Shown: positions 26,259 to 33,862 of the stretch, in pieces
How the letters are laid out: the number at the start of each line of letters is the position of its first letter
Numbering within the stretch: the first letter of the stretch is position 1
NCBI GenBank assembly: GCA_033763395.1
Contig: JANRKQ010000225.1
Coordinates: 1-64,000 of the forward strand
Origin: Xiheimicrobium sp033763395
GTDB taxonomy: Bacteria > Myxococcota > Myxococcia > Myxococcales > Myxococcaceae
Length of the DNA: 64,000 nucleotides
Direction of reading: 5' to 3'
The notes under the pieces: model-generated
Told to the model about the DNA's origin: nothing
What the model saw: the letters and a program-made list of their open reading frames with translations, nothing else
Databases searched by the model: none
Made by a program: the position numbers and the translations under genes

Positions 26259-26668
26259 GATTTCTTCTCGACACGAACGTGCTCTCAGAGCTCCGCTAGG
26301 GGCCACGAGCCAACGGTGGCGTCGCCCCTTGGTTCGACGAAGTTTCGCAGGAGCCGCTCGTGTTGTCGGTGCTGGTGCTCGGAGAGATTCGACAAGGCAT
26401 CGAGCGGAAGCGTCGGACTGACATGTTGACCGCGAGGCGCCTGGAACCCTGGCTCGACGGACTGGAACGGCTCTATGCCGACCGGCTCCTCCCAATCGAC
26501 GGCCGGGTCGCGGACGAGTGGGGTCGACTCTCGGCGCTCCGGCGCCTGCCGGAAGTGGATGCGCTGTTGGCGGCGACGGCGAAGGTGCACCGCCTGACGT
26601 TGGTGACGAGGAACGTCCGCGACTTCGCTGGCGTACCCGTCGACGTGCTCAACCCGTGGGTTGTCTGA
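26255..26668 (+). pseudogene. Broken FitB-like PIN-domain toxin
   Basis: The frame following the antitoxin encodes a PIN-domain RNase of FitB type, but cannot be made. The place of the start codon is CTG (26255) overlapping the antitoxin stop, and codon 15 is TAG (26297-26299), directly after the first conserved segment RFLLDTNVLSELR. The remainder is intact in frame, with VLVLGEIRQGIE, the Asp-containing LPEVDALLAATA and LVTRNVRDF, so the acidic PIN residues survive. Family members usually have a Lys codon and an ATG at these two points. A GTG at 26360 allows an N-truncated product without the first catalytic Asp. Recent decay is inferred. Confidence 0.85.
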
Positions 26669-26686
26669 GCACCGGCTCCGTCGAGG

Positions 26687-26860
26687 TCAGCACTGACCTG
26701 GGTCAAAGCAGTTGTCGACGCTTGGTGCACAACAATCGTAACCAATCTCATTGACGCAATTGTAGACACCCGTGCAGATCAACAATGCAGGCGGCTGCTC
26801 GCCTGCGAACGTCTTCACCTGTGGGGGAACATACGAGCGTTTCTTCTTCTGGAAGTTCAT
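26687..26860 (-). CDS. 57-aa Cys-rich peptide, candidate RiPP precursor
   Basis: A small gene whose ATG (26858-26860) overlaps the stop of the giant lipoprotein gene as ATGA and has GAGG (26869-26872) 8 bases upstream, so it is very probably translated. The N-terminal half is basic (KKKR at residues 5-8) and contains Tyr10-x-x-Pro13-x-Val15, close to the Tyr-x-x-Pro-x-Leu leader element bound by PqqD-like proteins in lasso peptide systems; no signal peptide is present. The C-terminal half starts PPALLICTG and carries six Cys (29, 35, 43, 44, 51, 57), the last being the C-terminal residue. The gene is far less GC-rich than its neighbours (28 of 60 bases at 26701-26760). No family is recognised; the RiPP role is inferred from the PqqD-like gene in the same operon. 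Confidence 0.72.
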   Translation of the reverse strand: MNFQKKKRSYVPPQVKTFAGEQPPALLICTGVYNCVNEIGYDCCAPSVDNCFDPGQC

Positions 26861-29800
26861 CGCCAAATCCTCACCGTCGCAGTCGTTGTATCGCCGAGAA
26901 TGACATCGGGCTGACCGGAACCGTCGATATCGCCCAAGGAGTTCACTGACCCGAGGCGACTCGAGGCGTTCCCGGTGATGGAGCTCGCATCGAACCGAGA
27001 AACCCAGAACTCGGGGGTCGACCCAAGGACGCCAGGTGCCATTCCTCCGAATGGTCGGATTCCGGGCCGTTGGTAGATCGCGAATGCAAAGTTCCCACTA
27101 CTCTGTGCCTGGCCGGACAGGAGGTCAGCACTGGAATCGGAGGCACCGTTTAGCCGTCCGACAGAAACCTGCAGGCCGAAGCCGAGTGGTCCGCGAATCT
27201 CGGCTACAGGGGAAGGCTGGCCCGAGGGCATCGCAACTGGCGTGGCGAAGACGAAGAGACGCCCGTTTCCTGGCGCTCCCGGAAAAGCCACGACGAGGTC
27301 AGCCGCAGGGCCGTCGACGACGTTCGAATCGCCCACAGCGCTGGCCCCGAAGCCAGTGGCTGGCGAGTTGTCCGTCGTGGTGGTCTGGGTCAACTCCAGA
27401 ATGAAGTTGGACGCGGTAAGTGGTGCCGCACCAGATGATGACGCGATGGCAGCGCCCGAAAAGACACGATACCTGTTGATGCTCGAACGCGACATGGGAA
27501 TCGCGATGTCCGGCCTTCCGTCGCTTGAGATGTCGCCGACGCCGATCAAGCCGAATCGGTTCTGACCAAACGCGTTTCCTGCCGGTGACACCAGCAGTGG
27601 GCTCGGACCATCGACCACGTAGTCAGCTGTCGCGCTGGACACGGGAATGAAGGTGACCATCGTGGTCGGGTCGGTCGCAGTACGTGCCGAGGCCCACGCT
27701 GCGCGTGAACGCCCCCGGTAGATGAACACTCGCCCTTGGTTGCTCGCGAAGAGCGGCGCAGAGATCGCAAGCTCGTCGAGTGCGTCCCCATCAATCGATG
27801 GAATGATTCGGACGGCTCCGCTCCCAATTCGGTTCGTGGAATCGCCGCGCAGTTCAATGGCTTGGGAGGCATCGAGTGATGAAGCCGAAGCTGTACCGAA
27901 GTAGATGACTGCCCGGCCTCCATTGTTGGGTGCTGCTCCGGTCCAAGTCTGTCCGATCACCAGGTCGAGTTTGTTCTCTCCTGCCACATCGCCGACGTTG
28001 CCTCCTGAGCCAATATCACTCCCGAACTGCCCTGCCGTCGCGTCAGACGGCGTCAGTTCCTGACAGCCCGCACCGCACGTCGTCTGCGACGTGAACCCAG
28101 AAGCGCCGTAGTACACGAACACCGCGCCCCCACCGGTTCGAGTCGGAGCGGTCACGACCAGATCGGCAATGGAGTCGTTGTTCAAGCTCGGGGCTGCGAC
28201 GACGGTCTGGCCAAAGTTCGCGCTCATGGCGCTAGCCGGCGCGGAGATCGTCACTTCCGTCCAGAAGTTGTTGAGCACCGTCGGTGCGGAATAAGCCGAG
28301 TAGTTGCCCACCTCGTCACGGGCACGCACCGCGATGTAGTACCCATTGAGCGGAGGCACTGTCAGGCGGAAGTTGCTCGTCGGGTTCGCCGACCAGGCGA
28401 CGTTCGGCTCTGGATTCGCCACCGAACTGAAGAAGTCGGTCGAGGTTGGAAGGGTGTTGTTGCCGGGGACCGATGTCGTCGACCAGCGAAGGTCGTATCC
28501 AGCGTGCCCACCCGACGCTGAGGTCGTGCCGTCGTCGAACGTCGGCATCCAACCAAGGCTCACCTCGGCGATGCGCGCATCTCCGATGGTCTGGCTGACG
28601 GTCGGTGCCCCAGGCGCGATCACGTCGATGGTCGCGGTCGAGGTCCACTCCGTCGTGTTGCCCGCGCCGTCCGTCACCCGCACCACCAACGCTCCAGAGT
28701 CGTTGTGGGGCAGGGTGATCGCGCTCCCGCCAGTGAAGCTGATCGTCTGCGCCGCCGCCGTCACGGGTTGGCTGGTCAGCTCCGTGCCCTTGAACAGGAC
28801 ACGAACCGTTCCGCTCAGACCGAAGTCAAACGCCTCGACGGAATCGACCACGACGTTCGCCTGCGCGCCCGTCGTTCCTGCGCTGAGGTCGGCGAAGTAG
28901 CCGGCGACGCCCGTCTCAACGTTCCGGTTATCAGCCGCCGCGACGAAGAAGGTGGGTGTCGCCGATGCGATCAGCGTCCCGTTGAGGCGCGCCTGGCCGG
29001 ACCCGCCGAACGTCGGCGCGTCGAGGTCGACCCGGAACGTCGCCACCGTGGGCGGCCGCGCCCCGTTCGGCACCGACACCGTCCAGGTCTCACCATCGAC
29101 GAGCGCCACGCTTGAGAACGTCGCCAGCCCCGCCACGTCAGCCACGGAGATGGGAGTGCCCGCGGTCGGCCCGGTGCGGACCAGCGTAATCATCCGGCCG
29201 GTGGTGCAGCTCGAGGTCTGGGCGGTAATCGTCGCGGTGCCCGAGTTCGCCGTCAGGCTGCCCGTGTTGCTTCGATTGAACCACTGGCCGTTCGCGTTCG
29301 CGAACGCGTTCGTCAGTGTCAGGCCGCAGTCGCTCGAGTTGATGACGATGTTGTTCACCGTCGTCGAGCACGTGTTACCTGCCGCGTCGCTCACGGAGAC
29401 CGAGACGTTCTGCGTGCCGTTCGCGTACGTAATGGGGCCGCTCGCGACGCCCGCCGTAACGGTCAAGGTCCCGCGCGTTCCCCCCTCAGAGGAGGAGACC
29501 GTCACCGTCCGGCCGTCGGCGCCAGCGACGTTCACCGTCGTGGTGATGCTGAGGTCCGAGTAGGGCGAGTTCGCCACGCTCGGAGACACGATCGTACAGG
29601 TCGGGTCCTCGAGGTCGATCAGGAGCGAGCGCTGCGTGATGCTCGCCGTGTTGCCAGCCGCATCGCGGCAGGTGGCGTCCAGCGTTCGGGTGTTCGTCCC
29701 GGTCAAACCTGTGAACGTAGCCGTCGCCTGGTTCGCCGCACCCGACGGCGTCACGTTCTGTGCCGTCAGACCCTGGAGGGTCACCGTCACGCCGTTCATG

Positions 29801-32283
29801 CCGACGTCCGCGGCCGTCGCGATCGTCACGCCAAGCGAGCCGCCGGGGACGTTCGAGCGATTCAGCGTGGTGAGGGTAGGCGACACGAGGTCGCAGTTGG
29901 GCGCCGTGCGGTCGACCCGAACCGTGGTGACCGCCGGGTTCGAGGTCGCCGTGAAAAGGTTGGTGTTGGCCACCAGGTCCTGCAGCTGAACGAACAGCGT
30001 GTAGTCCCGCTCGTTCGCGATGCCCTGGGTGAGATTGACGCGCACGCGGCCAGTGCCCGTGTCGAACGATACGTCTCCGGCGACGTTCAGCGCGGTCGAC
30101 GGGCTGCCGCTGACGACCTCACGCACCGTGACGCCTGCCGTCGCGGACAGCGTCGAAAGGTTCATGTCTCCACATGCCGGGTCGAGCTGGAACTCGAGGC
30201 GAGGCGCGTTGGCGCCAAGCTCCGTGGCGTTCAGCCGCCCGTCCATGTTCGTGTCCTGCGGGAAGCGGAGCGAGCTGGCGAGCACGCAGGGACGTACGGA
30301 GTCGACCGTCACGGGGACAGCCGGAGACTCGGTGCGCGTCGCGCCGGCGACGATGACGACCTTGAGCTCGTAGGCTCCGTCGGGGAACGTGAACGCGTTC
30401 GCCGGGCTCGTCACGTTCTGCGCGAGCCGGAACCAGCCCGTACCGCAGTCTCCTTCGACCGCGCCGGTGAACATCTGCGTGGTGCAGATGTCAGCGCGAC
30501 CACCCGAGGGGATGCGGCCGTTGAAGGTCAGAATGCGCTGCGCACCGGGAACCGCCGGGTTCGAGTCCTGCTGCGCGTTGATGGTCGCCCGCGTCTGGCC
30601 CGAGGGAACGACCGGGCTCGTGATGGCCGGCCCTTCGAGGTCCACCGTCACGTCGACCTGCACGCCGTCCGTCCCGCCATCGCCGAGGTTGTCGACCTCT
30701 GCGCGGAAGATGAAGTCTCCGCTGGTCACCGGGGTCACGAAGGCGGCGATGGCGTCAGAGCCACCGTCCGTCAGGCTCCGCGCCGTCAGCGTCGCGTTCC
30801 CGACCGCCGTAAACGTGCCCGTTCCACCATCGGCCGAGACGACGGCGCGGCTCAGGCGCGCTGGCTGCCCGACGCAGAGGCCGCGGCTGGCCGTGCGGAA
30901 GGTGAAGTTTCCACCCGGTGCTTGCGACGCGATGATCAGCGCAGGGTTCGACGGCGGTGCGAAGAAGGTAATGCCACAGCCCGAGAGCACCACGTCGACC
31001 GTCACGCTCCCGCTGCCCACGTTGCCGGCCACGTCCGTCACACGGACCGTGATGGTCCGCGTTCCGTCCGCTGAGAACGGCACCGACAGCACCACCGCGC
31101 CGTTCGCGACCGTCGCGCAGTCGACCTGCATCGTGCCGAGGAAGGCGCACGCCGTCGCGCCATTGTCTCCCATGCCGACGTTCGCGACGACCGACACCGG
31201 CGAGCGCGTGATGAGCACCGGTCCGCCATCAGCCGACGTCGGAGCGGCGATCGTCACCACCGGCGGGTCGAAGTCGACGGGAATGGTGCGGGTCGCGTTC
31301 GTCACCATGCACGCGTTGCCCGCGGCGTCGCGCGCCTCGAGCGTCACCATGTAGGACTGCGTGCCAGTGCTCGCGACGGTGAAGTCGACCGAGGCCGTCG
31401 CCATCGTCGAGAGGTCGACCGGGCGCGAGTCCATGCCGAGGCGCATCGTCGCCGACGCCACCATGCCGCTCACGCGCGAGGCCGTGGCGCGCACCTGATA
31501 GCCGGCCGTGACCGTGTCCGCGTCGTTCGTCGGACCGCGCGGAGCCTGGTCGGTGGTGTTCTCGACCGCACACGCGGCCGTGCGCTGAATCCGAATCGAC
31601 GGGTTGCAGGTAGGCGACGCCGTTCCGCGCGAGACCGTGCCCGTCACCGTGAACGTCCCATCATTCGCGGGAGCCGGCACCGTCACCTGCGCCGTGTCGC
31701 TCATCACCGAGGCCTGCGCGGGTGTGCCGTTCGGGACAGAGAAAGTCGCGCCGGCGCCCGTGCCCGCGTTCGTCCGAACGCGCACGATGACGCCGCTCCC
31801 ACCGGGCAGTTCGGCGCTGTTGAGCGCGCCGTCGCCGTTCGCGTCCTGCGGGAAGTCGCAGCTCATGATCACCGGAGGCGCCATCACGGTCTCCTTCACC
31901 GTGATGCTCACGTCGCGCGTGACTGAGCAGGTCGAGTCCTTCTCCGTCAACGTCACCTTGAACGTGTTCTGACCCGCCTTGAACATCCGGCCGGCAAACG
32001 TCGCGGTCGCGGCCGCGATCGTCGTCGCATCGGTCGCCATGCCGAAGTCGGCGTCGCCTGCAGCGCGAATCGAGAGTTTCGCGGTCGCGACCGGAACCTC
32101 CGTCATCGGCCCACGTCGCAGGCTCGCCACCACGTCGACGACCTGATTCACGTCGGTCGCGTCGCTCGCGGGCGTGGTGTCGATCACCAGGTCGGTGCAG
32201 TCATCGACCGGTGGACAAGCCGTTAGGCCTACGACCGCCGCCGCGAACAGCGCCCCCACCCGCACTGAAGCCAACCGATTCAT
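26857..32283 (-). CDS. Giant lipoprotein: Ig-like repeats plus C-terminal FG-GAP propeller
   Basis: About 1,808 aa from ATG 32283, preferred because GGGAG precedes it by 7 bases; an ATG at 32298 has no good site. The lipobox is LTAC (Cys near residue 23). Residues about 25-1330 hold ten or more Ig-like repeats, recognisable by repeated PVDFDPPVVTIAAPT-, DLEGPAITSP- and RDAAGN-type segments, as in bacterial surface adhesins. The last 460 residues hold about seven FG-GAP units (for example DALDELAISAP, DGRPDIAIP, GDIDGSGQPDVILGD), an integrin-alpha-like propeller with Ca-binding Asp-rich loops. The propeller-coding part is visibly less GC-rich than the rest. It is the middle gene of an operon with a PqqD-like protein (39 bases upstream) and the 57-aa peptide (ATGA overlap). 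It probably sits on the cell surface. Confidence 0.88.
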   Translation of the reverse strand: MNRLASVRVGALFAAAVVGLTACPPVDDCTDLVIDTTPASDATDVNQVVDVVASLRRGPMTEVPVATAKLSIRAAGDADFGMATDATTIAAATATFAGRMFKAGQNTFKVTLTEKDSTCSVTRDVSITVKETVMAPPVIMSCDFPQDANGDGALNSAELPGGSGVIVRVRTNAGTGAGATFSVPNGTPAQASVMSDTAQVTVPAPANDGTFTVTGTVSRGTASPTCNPSIRIQRTAACAVENTTDQAPRGPTNDADTVTAGYQVRATASRVSGMVASATMRLGMDSRPVDLSTMATASVDFTVASTGTQSYMVTLEARDAAGNACMVTNATRTIPVDFDPPVVTIAAPTSADGGPVLITRSPVSVVANVGMGDNGATACAFLGTMQVDCATVANGAVVLSVPFSADGTRTITVRVTDVAGNVGSGSVTVDVVLSGCGITFFAPPSNPALIIASQAPGGNFTFRTASRGLCVGQPARLSRAVVSADGGTGTFTAVGNATLTARSLTDGGSDAIAAFVTPVTSGDFIFRAEVDNLGDGGTDGVQVDVTVDLEGPAITSPVVPSGQTRATINAQQDSNPAVPGAQRILTFNGRIPSGGRADICTTQMFTGAVEGDCGTGWFRLAQNVTSPANAFTFPDGAYELKVVIVAGATRTESPAVPVTVDSVRPCVLASSLRFPQDTNMDGRLNATELGANAPRLEFQLDPACGDMNLSTLSATAGVTVREVVSGSPSTALNVAGDVSFDTGTGRVRVNLTQGIANERDYTLFVQLQDLVANTNLFTATSNPAVTTVRVDRTAPNCDLVSPTLTTLNRSNVPGGSLGVTIATAADVGMNGVTVTLQGLTAQNVTPSGAANQATATFTGLTGTNTRTLDATCRDAAGNTASITQRSLLIDLEDPTCTIVSPSVANSPYSDLSITTTVNVAGADGRTVTVSSSEGGTRGTLTVTAGVASGPITYANGTQNVSVSVSDAAGNTCSTTVNNIVINSSDCGLTLTNAFANANGQWFNRSNTGSLTANSGTATITAQTSSCTTGRMITLVRTGPTAGTPISVADVAGLATFSSVALVDGETWTVSVPNGARPPTVATFRVDLDAPTFGGSGQARLNGTLIASATPTFFVAAADNRNVETGVAGYFADLSAGTTGAQANVVVDSVEAFDFGLSGTVRVLFKGTELTSQPVTAAAQTISFTGGSAITLPHNDSGALVVRVTDGAGNTTEWTSTATIDVIAPGAPTVSQTIGDARIAEVSLGWMPTFDDGTTSASGGHAGYDLRWSTTSVPGNNTLPTSTDFFSSVANPEPNVAWSANPTSNFRLTVPPLNGYYIAVRARDEVGNYSAYSAPTVLNNFWTEVTISAPASAMSANFGQTVVAAPSLNNDSIADLVVTAPTRTGGGAVFVYYGASGFTSQTTCGAGCQELTPSDATAGQFGSDIGSGGNVGDVAGENKLDLVIGQTWTGAAPNNGGRAVIYFGTASASSLDASQAIELRGDSTNRIGSGAVRIIPSIDGDALDELAISAPLFASNQGRVFIYRGRSRAAWASARTATDPTTMVTFIPVSSATADYVVDGPSPLLVSPAGNAFGQNRFGLIGVGDISSDGRPDIAIPMSRSSINRYRVFSGAAIASSSGAAPLTASNFILELTQTTTTDNSPATGFGASAVGDSNVVDGPAADLVVAFPGAPGNGRLFVFATPVAMPSGQPSPVAEIRGPLGFGLQVSVGRLNGASDSSADLLSGQAQSSGNFAFAIYQRPGIRPFGGMAPGVLGSTPEFWVSRFDASSITGNASSRLGSVNSLGDIDGSGQPDVILGDTTTATVRIWR
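26869..26872 (-). promoter_or_regulatory. Ribosome binding site of the 57-aa peptide gene
   Basis: GAGG (reverse strand) lies 8 bases before the ATG at 26860 and inside the last codons of the giant gene. Together with the ATGA overlap it supports reinitiation on the peptide gene. Confidence 0.65.
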
Positions 32284-32322
32284 GCGCACGTCTCCCATGG
32301 TGCCCCGTCCCCAGGGTGGGAT

Positions 32323-32625
32323 TCACCCCACCGTCAGCACCAGTTTGCCCAACAGCAACTCGATGAACTGCCTCGTATCGGCCTCGGCGACCTCGCGCGA
32401 GACCTCGAACTCTTCGATCAGTACGTCGACGATCTGCCCAACCGTCCTCGCCCCATCCACGAGCTCGATGATTCGCTCGCCCACCTCCGACACCGACCCG
32501 TCGGGCGCCTCGAACGTATGCAAGCGGTCGTCCGGCGTCGCCGCCATGTACCGCCCACCGACCCGCTGAACGGCCGTGTCTGGGTGCACTCGCACGACCG
32601 TGTCCAGGTAGAGCCCAACGTCCAC
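32323..32625 (-). CDS. Stand-alone PqqD-like (RRE) protein
   Basis: A 100-aa protein whose start is the GTG at 32625, fixed by AGGAG at 32634-32638 with an 8-base spacer; the longer frame upstream lacks similarity. It matches the PqqD fold: an initial hairpin (VRVHPDTAVQRVGGRYMAATP), a loop equivalent to the Asn/Ser-Glu-x-Gly region (SVSEVGERIIELVDG), then helices TVGQIVDVLIEEFEV and ADTRQFIELLLGKLVLTVG. PqqD-like RRE domains bind the leader of RiPP precursors and present them to a modifying enzyme. No such enzyme is adjacent: upstream is ctaB, downstream the giant lipoprotein and the small Cys-rich peptide, its probable ligand. Alternatively it may be a domain serving an enzyme elsewhere in the genome. 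Confidence 0.82.
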   Translation of the reverse strand: MDVGLYLDTVVRVHPDTAVQRVGGRYMAATPDDRLHTFEAPDGSVSEVGERIIELVDGARTVGQIVDVLIEEFEVSREVAEADTRQFIELLLGKLVLTVG

Positions 32626-32633
32626 GTCCGCTG

Positions 32634-32638
32634 CTCCT
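32634..32638 (-). promoter_or_regulatory. Ribosome binding site that sets the start of the PqqD-like gene
   Basis: AGGAG on the reverse strand, 8 bases before GTG 32625. It is the best site in the region and decides between that GTG and a much longer upstream frame. Confidence 0.7.
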
Positions 32639-32853
32639 GATTCTCGAACAATCGCGGGAGGTTGACCCGACTCGAACCACACGAAGCGCCGGCCACACCG
32701 AGGGCTCCCCTCCCGCGCCGTCCCGGCGATCGGGGTGTAGTCCGTCAGGGTGAGGCGAGCAAGCCCCGGGTCACGTCGCACACAGTGGGGCTGCACGGAC
32801 TGCGCGCGCGCGTCAGGAGAACGGCGACCCGTGCATGGGAGACCGCTCCCGCG

Positions 32854-33753
32854 TCAGCCCACGGCCAGCGCGGCGAACAGGCCGGTCAGGTACAGCAACG
32901 ACGTCCCGAAGAGCTTTCGCGCCCACCGCGCATCGCCCTGCGTCCGCCAGCCCTCGACGCCCACCCAGCCCCACCACAGGCCGAGCGCCAGCGCCGCGAC
33001 AAGGTACGGCCACCCGGCGACGCCCACCACGAAGGGCAGGGCGCTCACCGGCAGCATGAGCGCGAGGTACCCCACGGCGTGCGCGCGCGCGACGTCGTCA
33101 CCCTTCTCGAGCGGCAGCGAGGTGAGCCCGGCCGCGCGGTACTCCGCCTTCCGGAACAGCGCGATCGCGATGAAGTGCGGCAACTGCCAGACGAACAGGA
33201 TCGCGAAGAGCACCAGCCCCGGCTCTTCGATGCGCCCGGTCGCTGCCGTCCACCCCATCAGCGGAGGCAAGGCTCCGGGCACCGCGCCCACCACCATCGC
33301 CCAGTGCGTGCGCGACTTCATCGGCGTGTACACCAGCACGTAGCTCGCGAGCGCCAGCACCCCCAGCGCTCCGGTGAGCGCATTCACGCCGAGGAACAAC
33401 ACCGGCAACGACACCGCCGCGAGCGCCGCCGCGAAGCCCAGGGCCACCAGCGGCTCCATGCGCGCCTGCGGGAGGGGCCGCACCGCCGTGCGCGCCATGA
33501 AGCGATCGGAGTCACGCTCGAGGTAGCAGTTGAACGCGTTCGCCGCGCCCACCGTGCCCGCCGTCCCCACCAGCGCCACCACCCACTGCCACCACGTCAG
33601 CGGCGCCTTCGACAGCCACATGCCGCCGGCGGTGGTGAAGAGCACCAGCCCTGACAGCCTCGGCTTGGTCAACGAGACGAGGTCCTTCACCGTCGCCAGC
33701 GCGGAGCGATCCAGGACCCTCGACGTCACCACCGGCTCCGACGACACGGACAT
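32854..33753 (-). CDS. ctaB: Protoheme IX farnesyltransferase (heme O synthase)
   Basis: A 299-aa polytopic enzyme that attaches a farnesyl group to heme B to make heme O for cytochrome oxidase. The prenyl-diphosphate binding motif NCYLERDSDRFMARTAVRPLP is reduced here to its key residues: Asn, Asp, Asp, then Arg-Pro-Leu; the second conserved loop is YTPMKSRTHWAM. About nine membrane helices follow. Start at 33753 is preferred: the ATG has GAGGAG 5-6 bases upstream. Unusually for this gene, cytochrome oxidase genes are not next to it. It lies between the PqqD-like operon and the TPR gene; the 228 bases before the PqqD-like gene probably separate their transcription. Confidence 0.93.
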   Translation of the reverse strand: MSVSSEPVVTSRVLDRSALATVKDLVSLTKPRLSGLVLFTTAGGMWLSKAPLTWWQWVVALVGTAGTVGAANAFNCYLERDSDRFMARTAVRPLPQARMEPLVALGFAAALAAVSLPVLFLGVNALTGALGVLALASYVLVYTPMKSRTHWAMVVGAVPGALPPLMGWTAATGRIEEPGLVLFAILFVWQLPHFIAIALFRKAEYRAAGLTSLPLEKGDDVARAHAVGYLALMLPVSALPFVVGVAGWPYLVAALALGLWWGWVGVEGWRTQGDARWARKLFGTSLLYLTGLFAALAVG

Positions 33754-33862
33754 CTGGCTCCTCGCGGCCGCTTCAACCAACGGGCGCCGCGGCGAATACC
33801 AACGGGCACGCAGCCAGACAAGCCAGCCCACCGTCGGCGAGACGATGGACTGATGGGAGCCG

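Noticed and set aside
32626..32796. N-terminal extension of the PqqD-like protein up to 32796
   Set aside because: No similarity in the extra 57 residues, and AGGAG with 8-base spacing points to GTG 32625.
32837..32850. Short perfect inverted repeat (GGGAG/CTCCC) after ctaB as a terminator
   Set aside because: Five base pairs only and no T-run on either strand.
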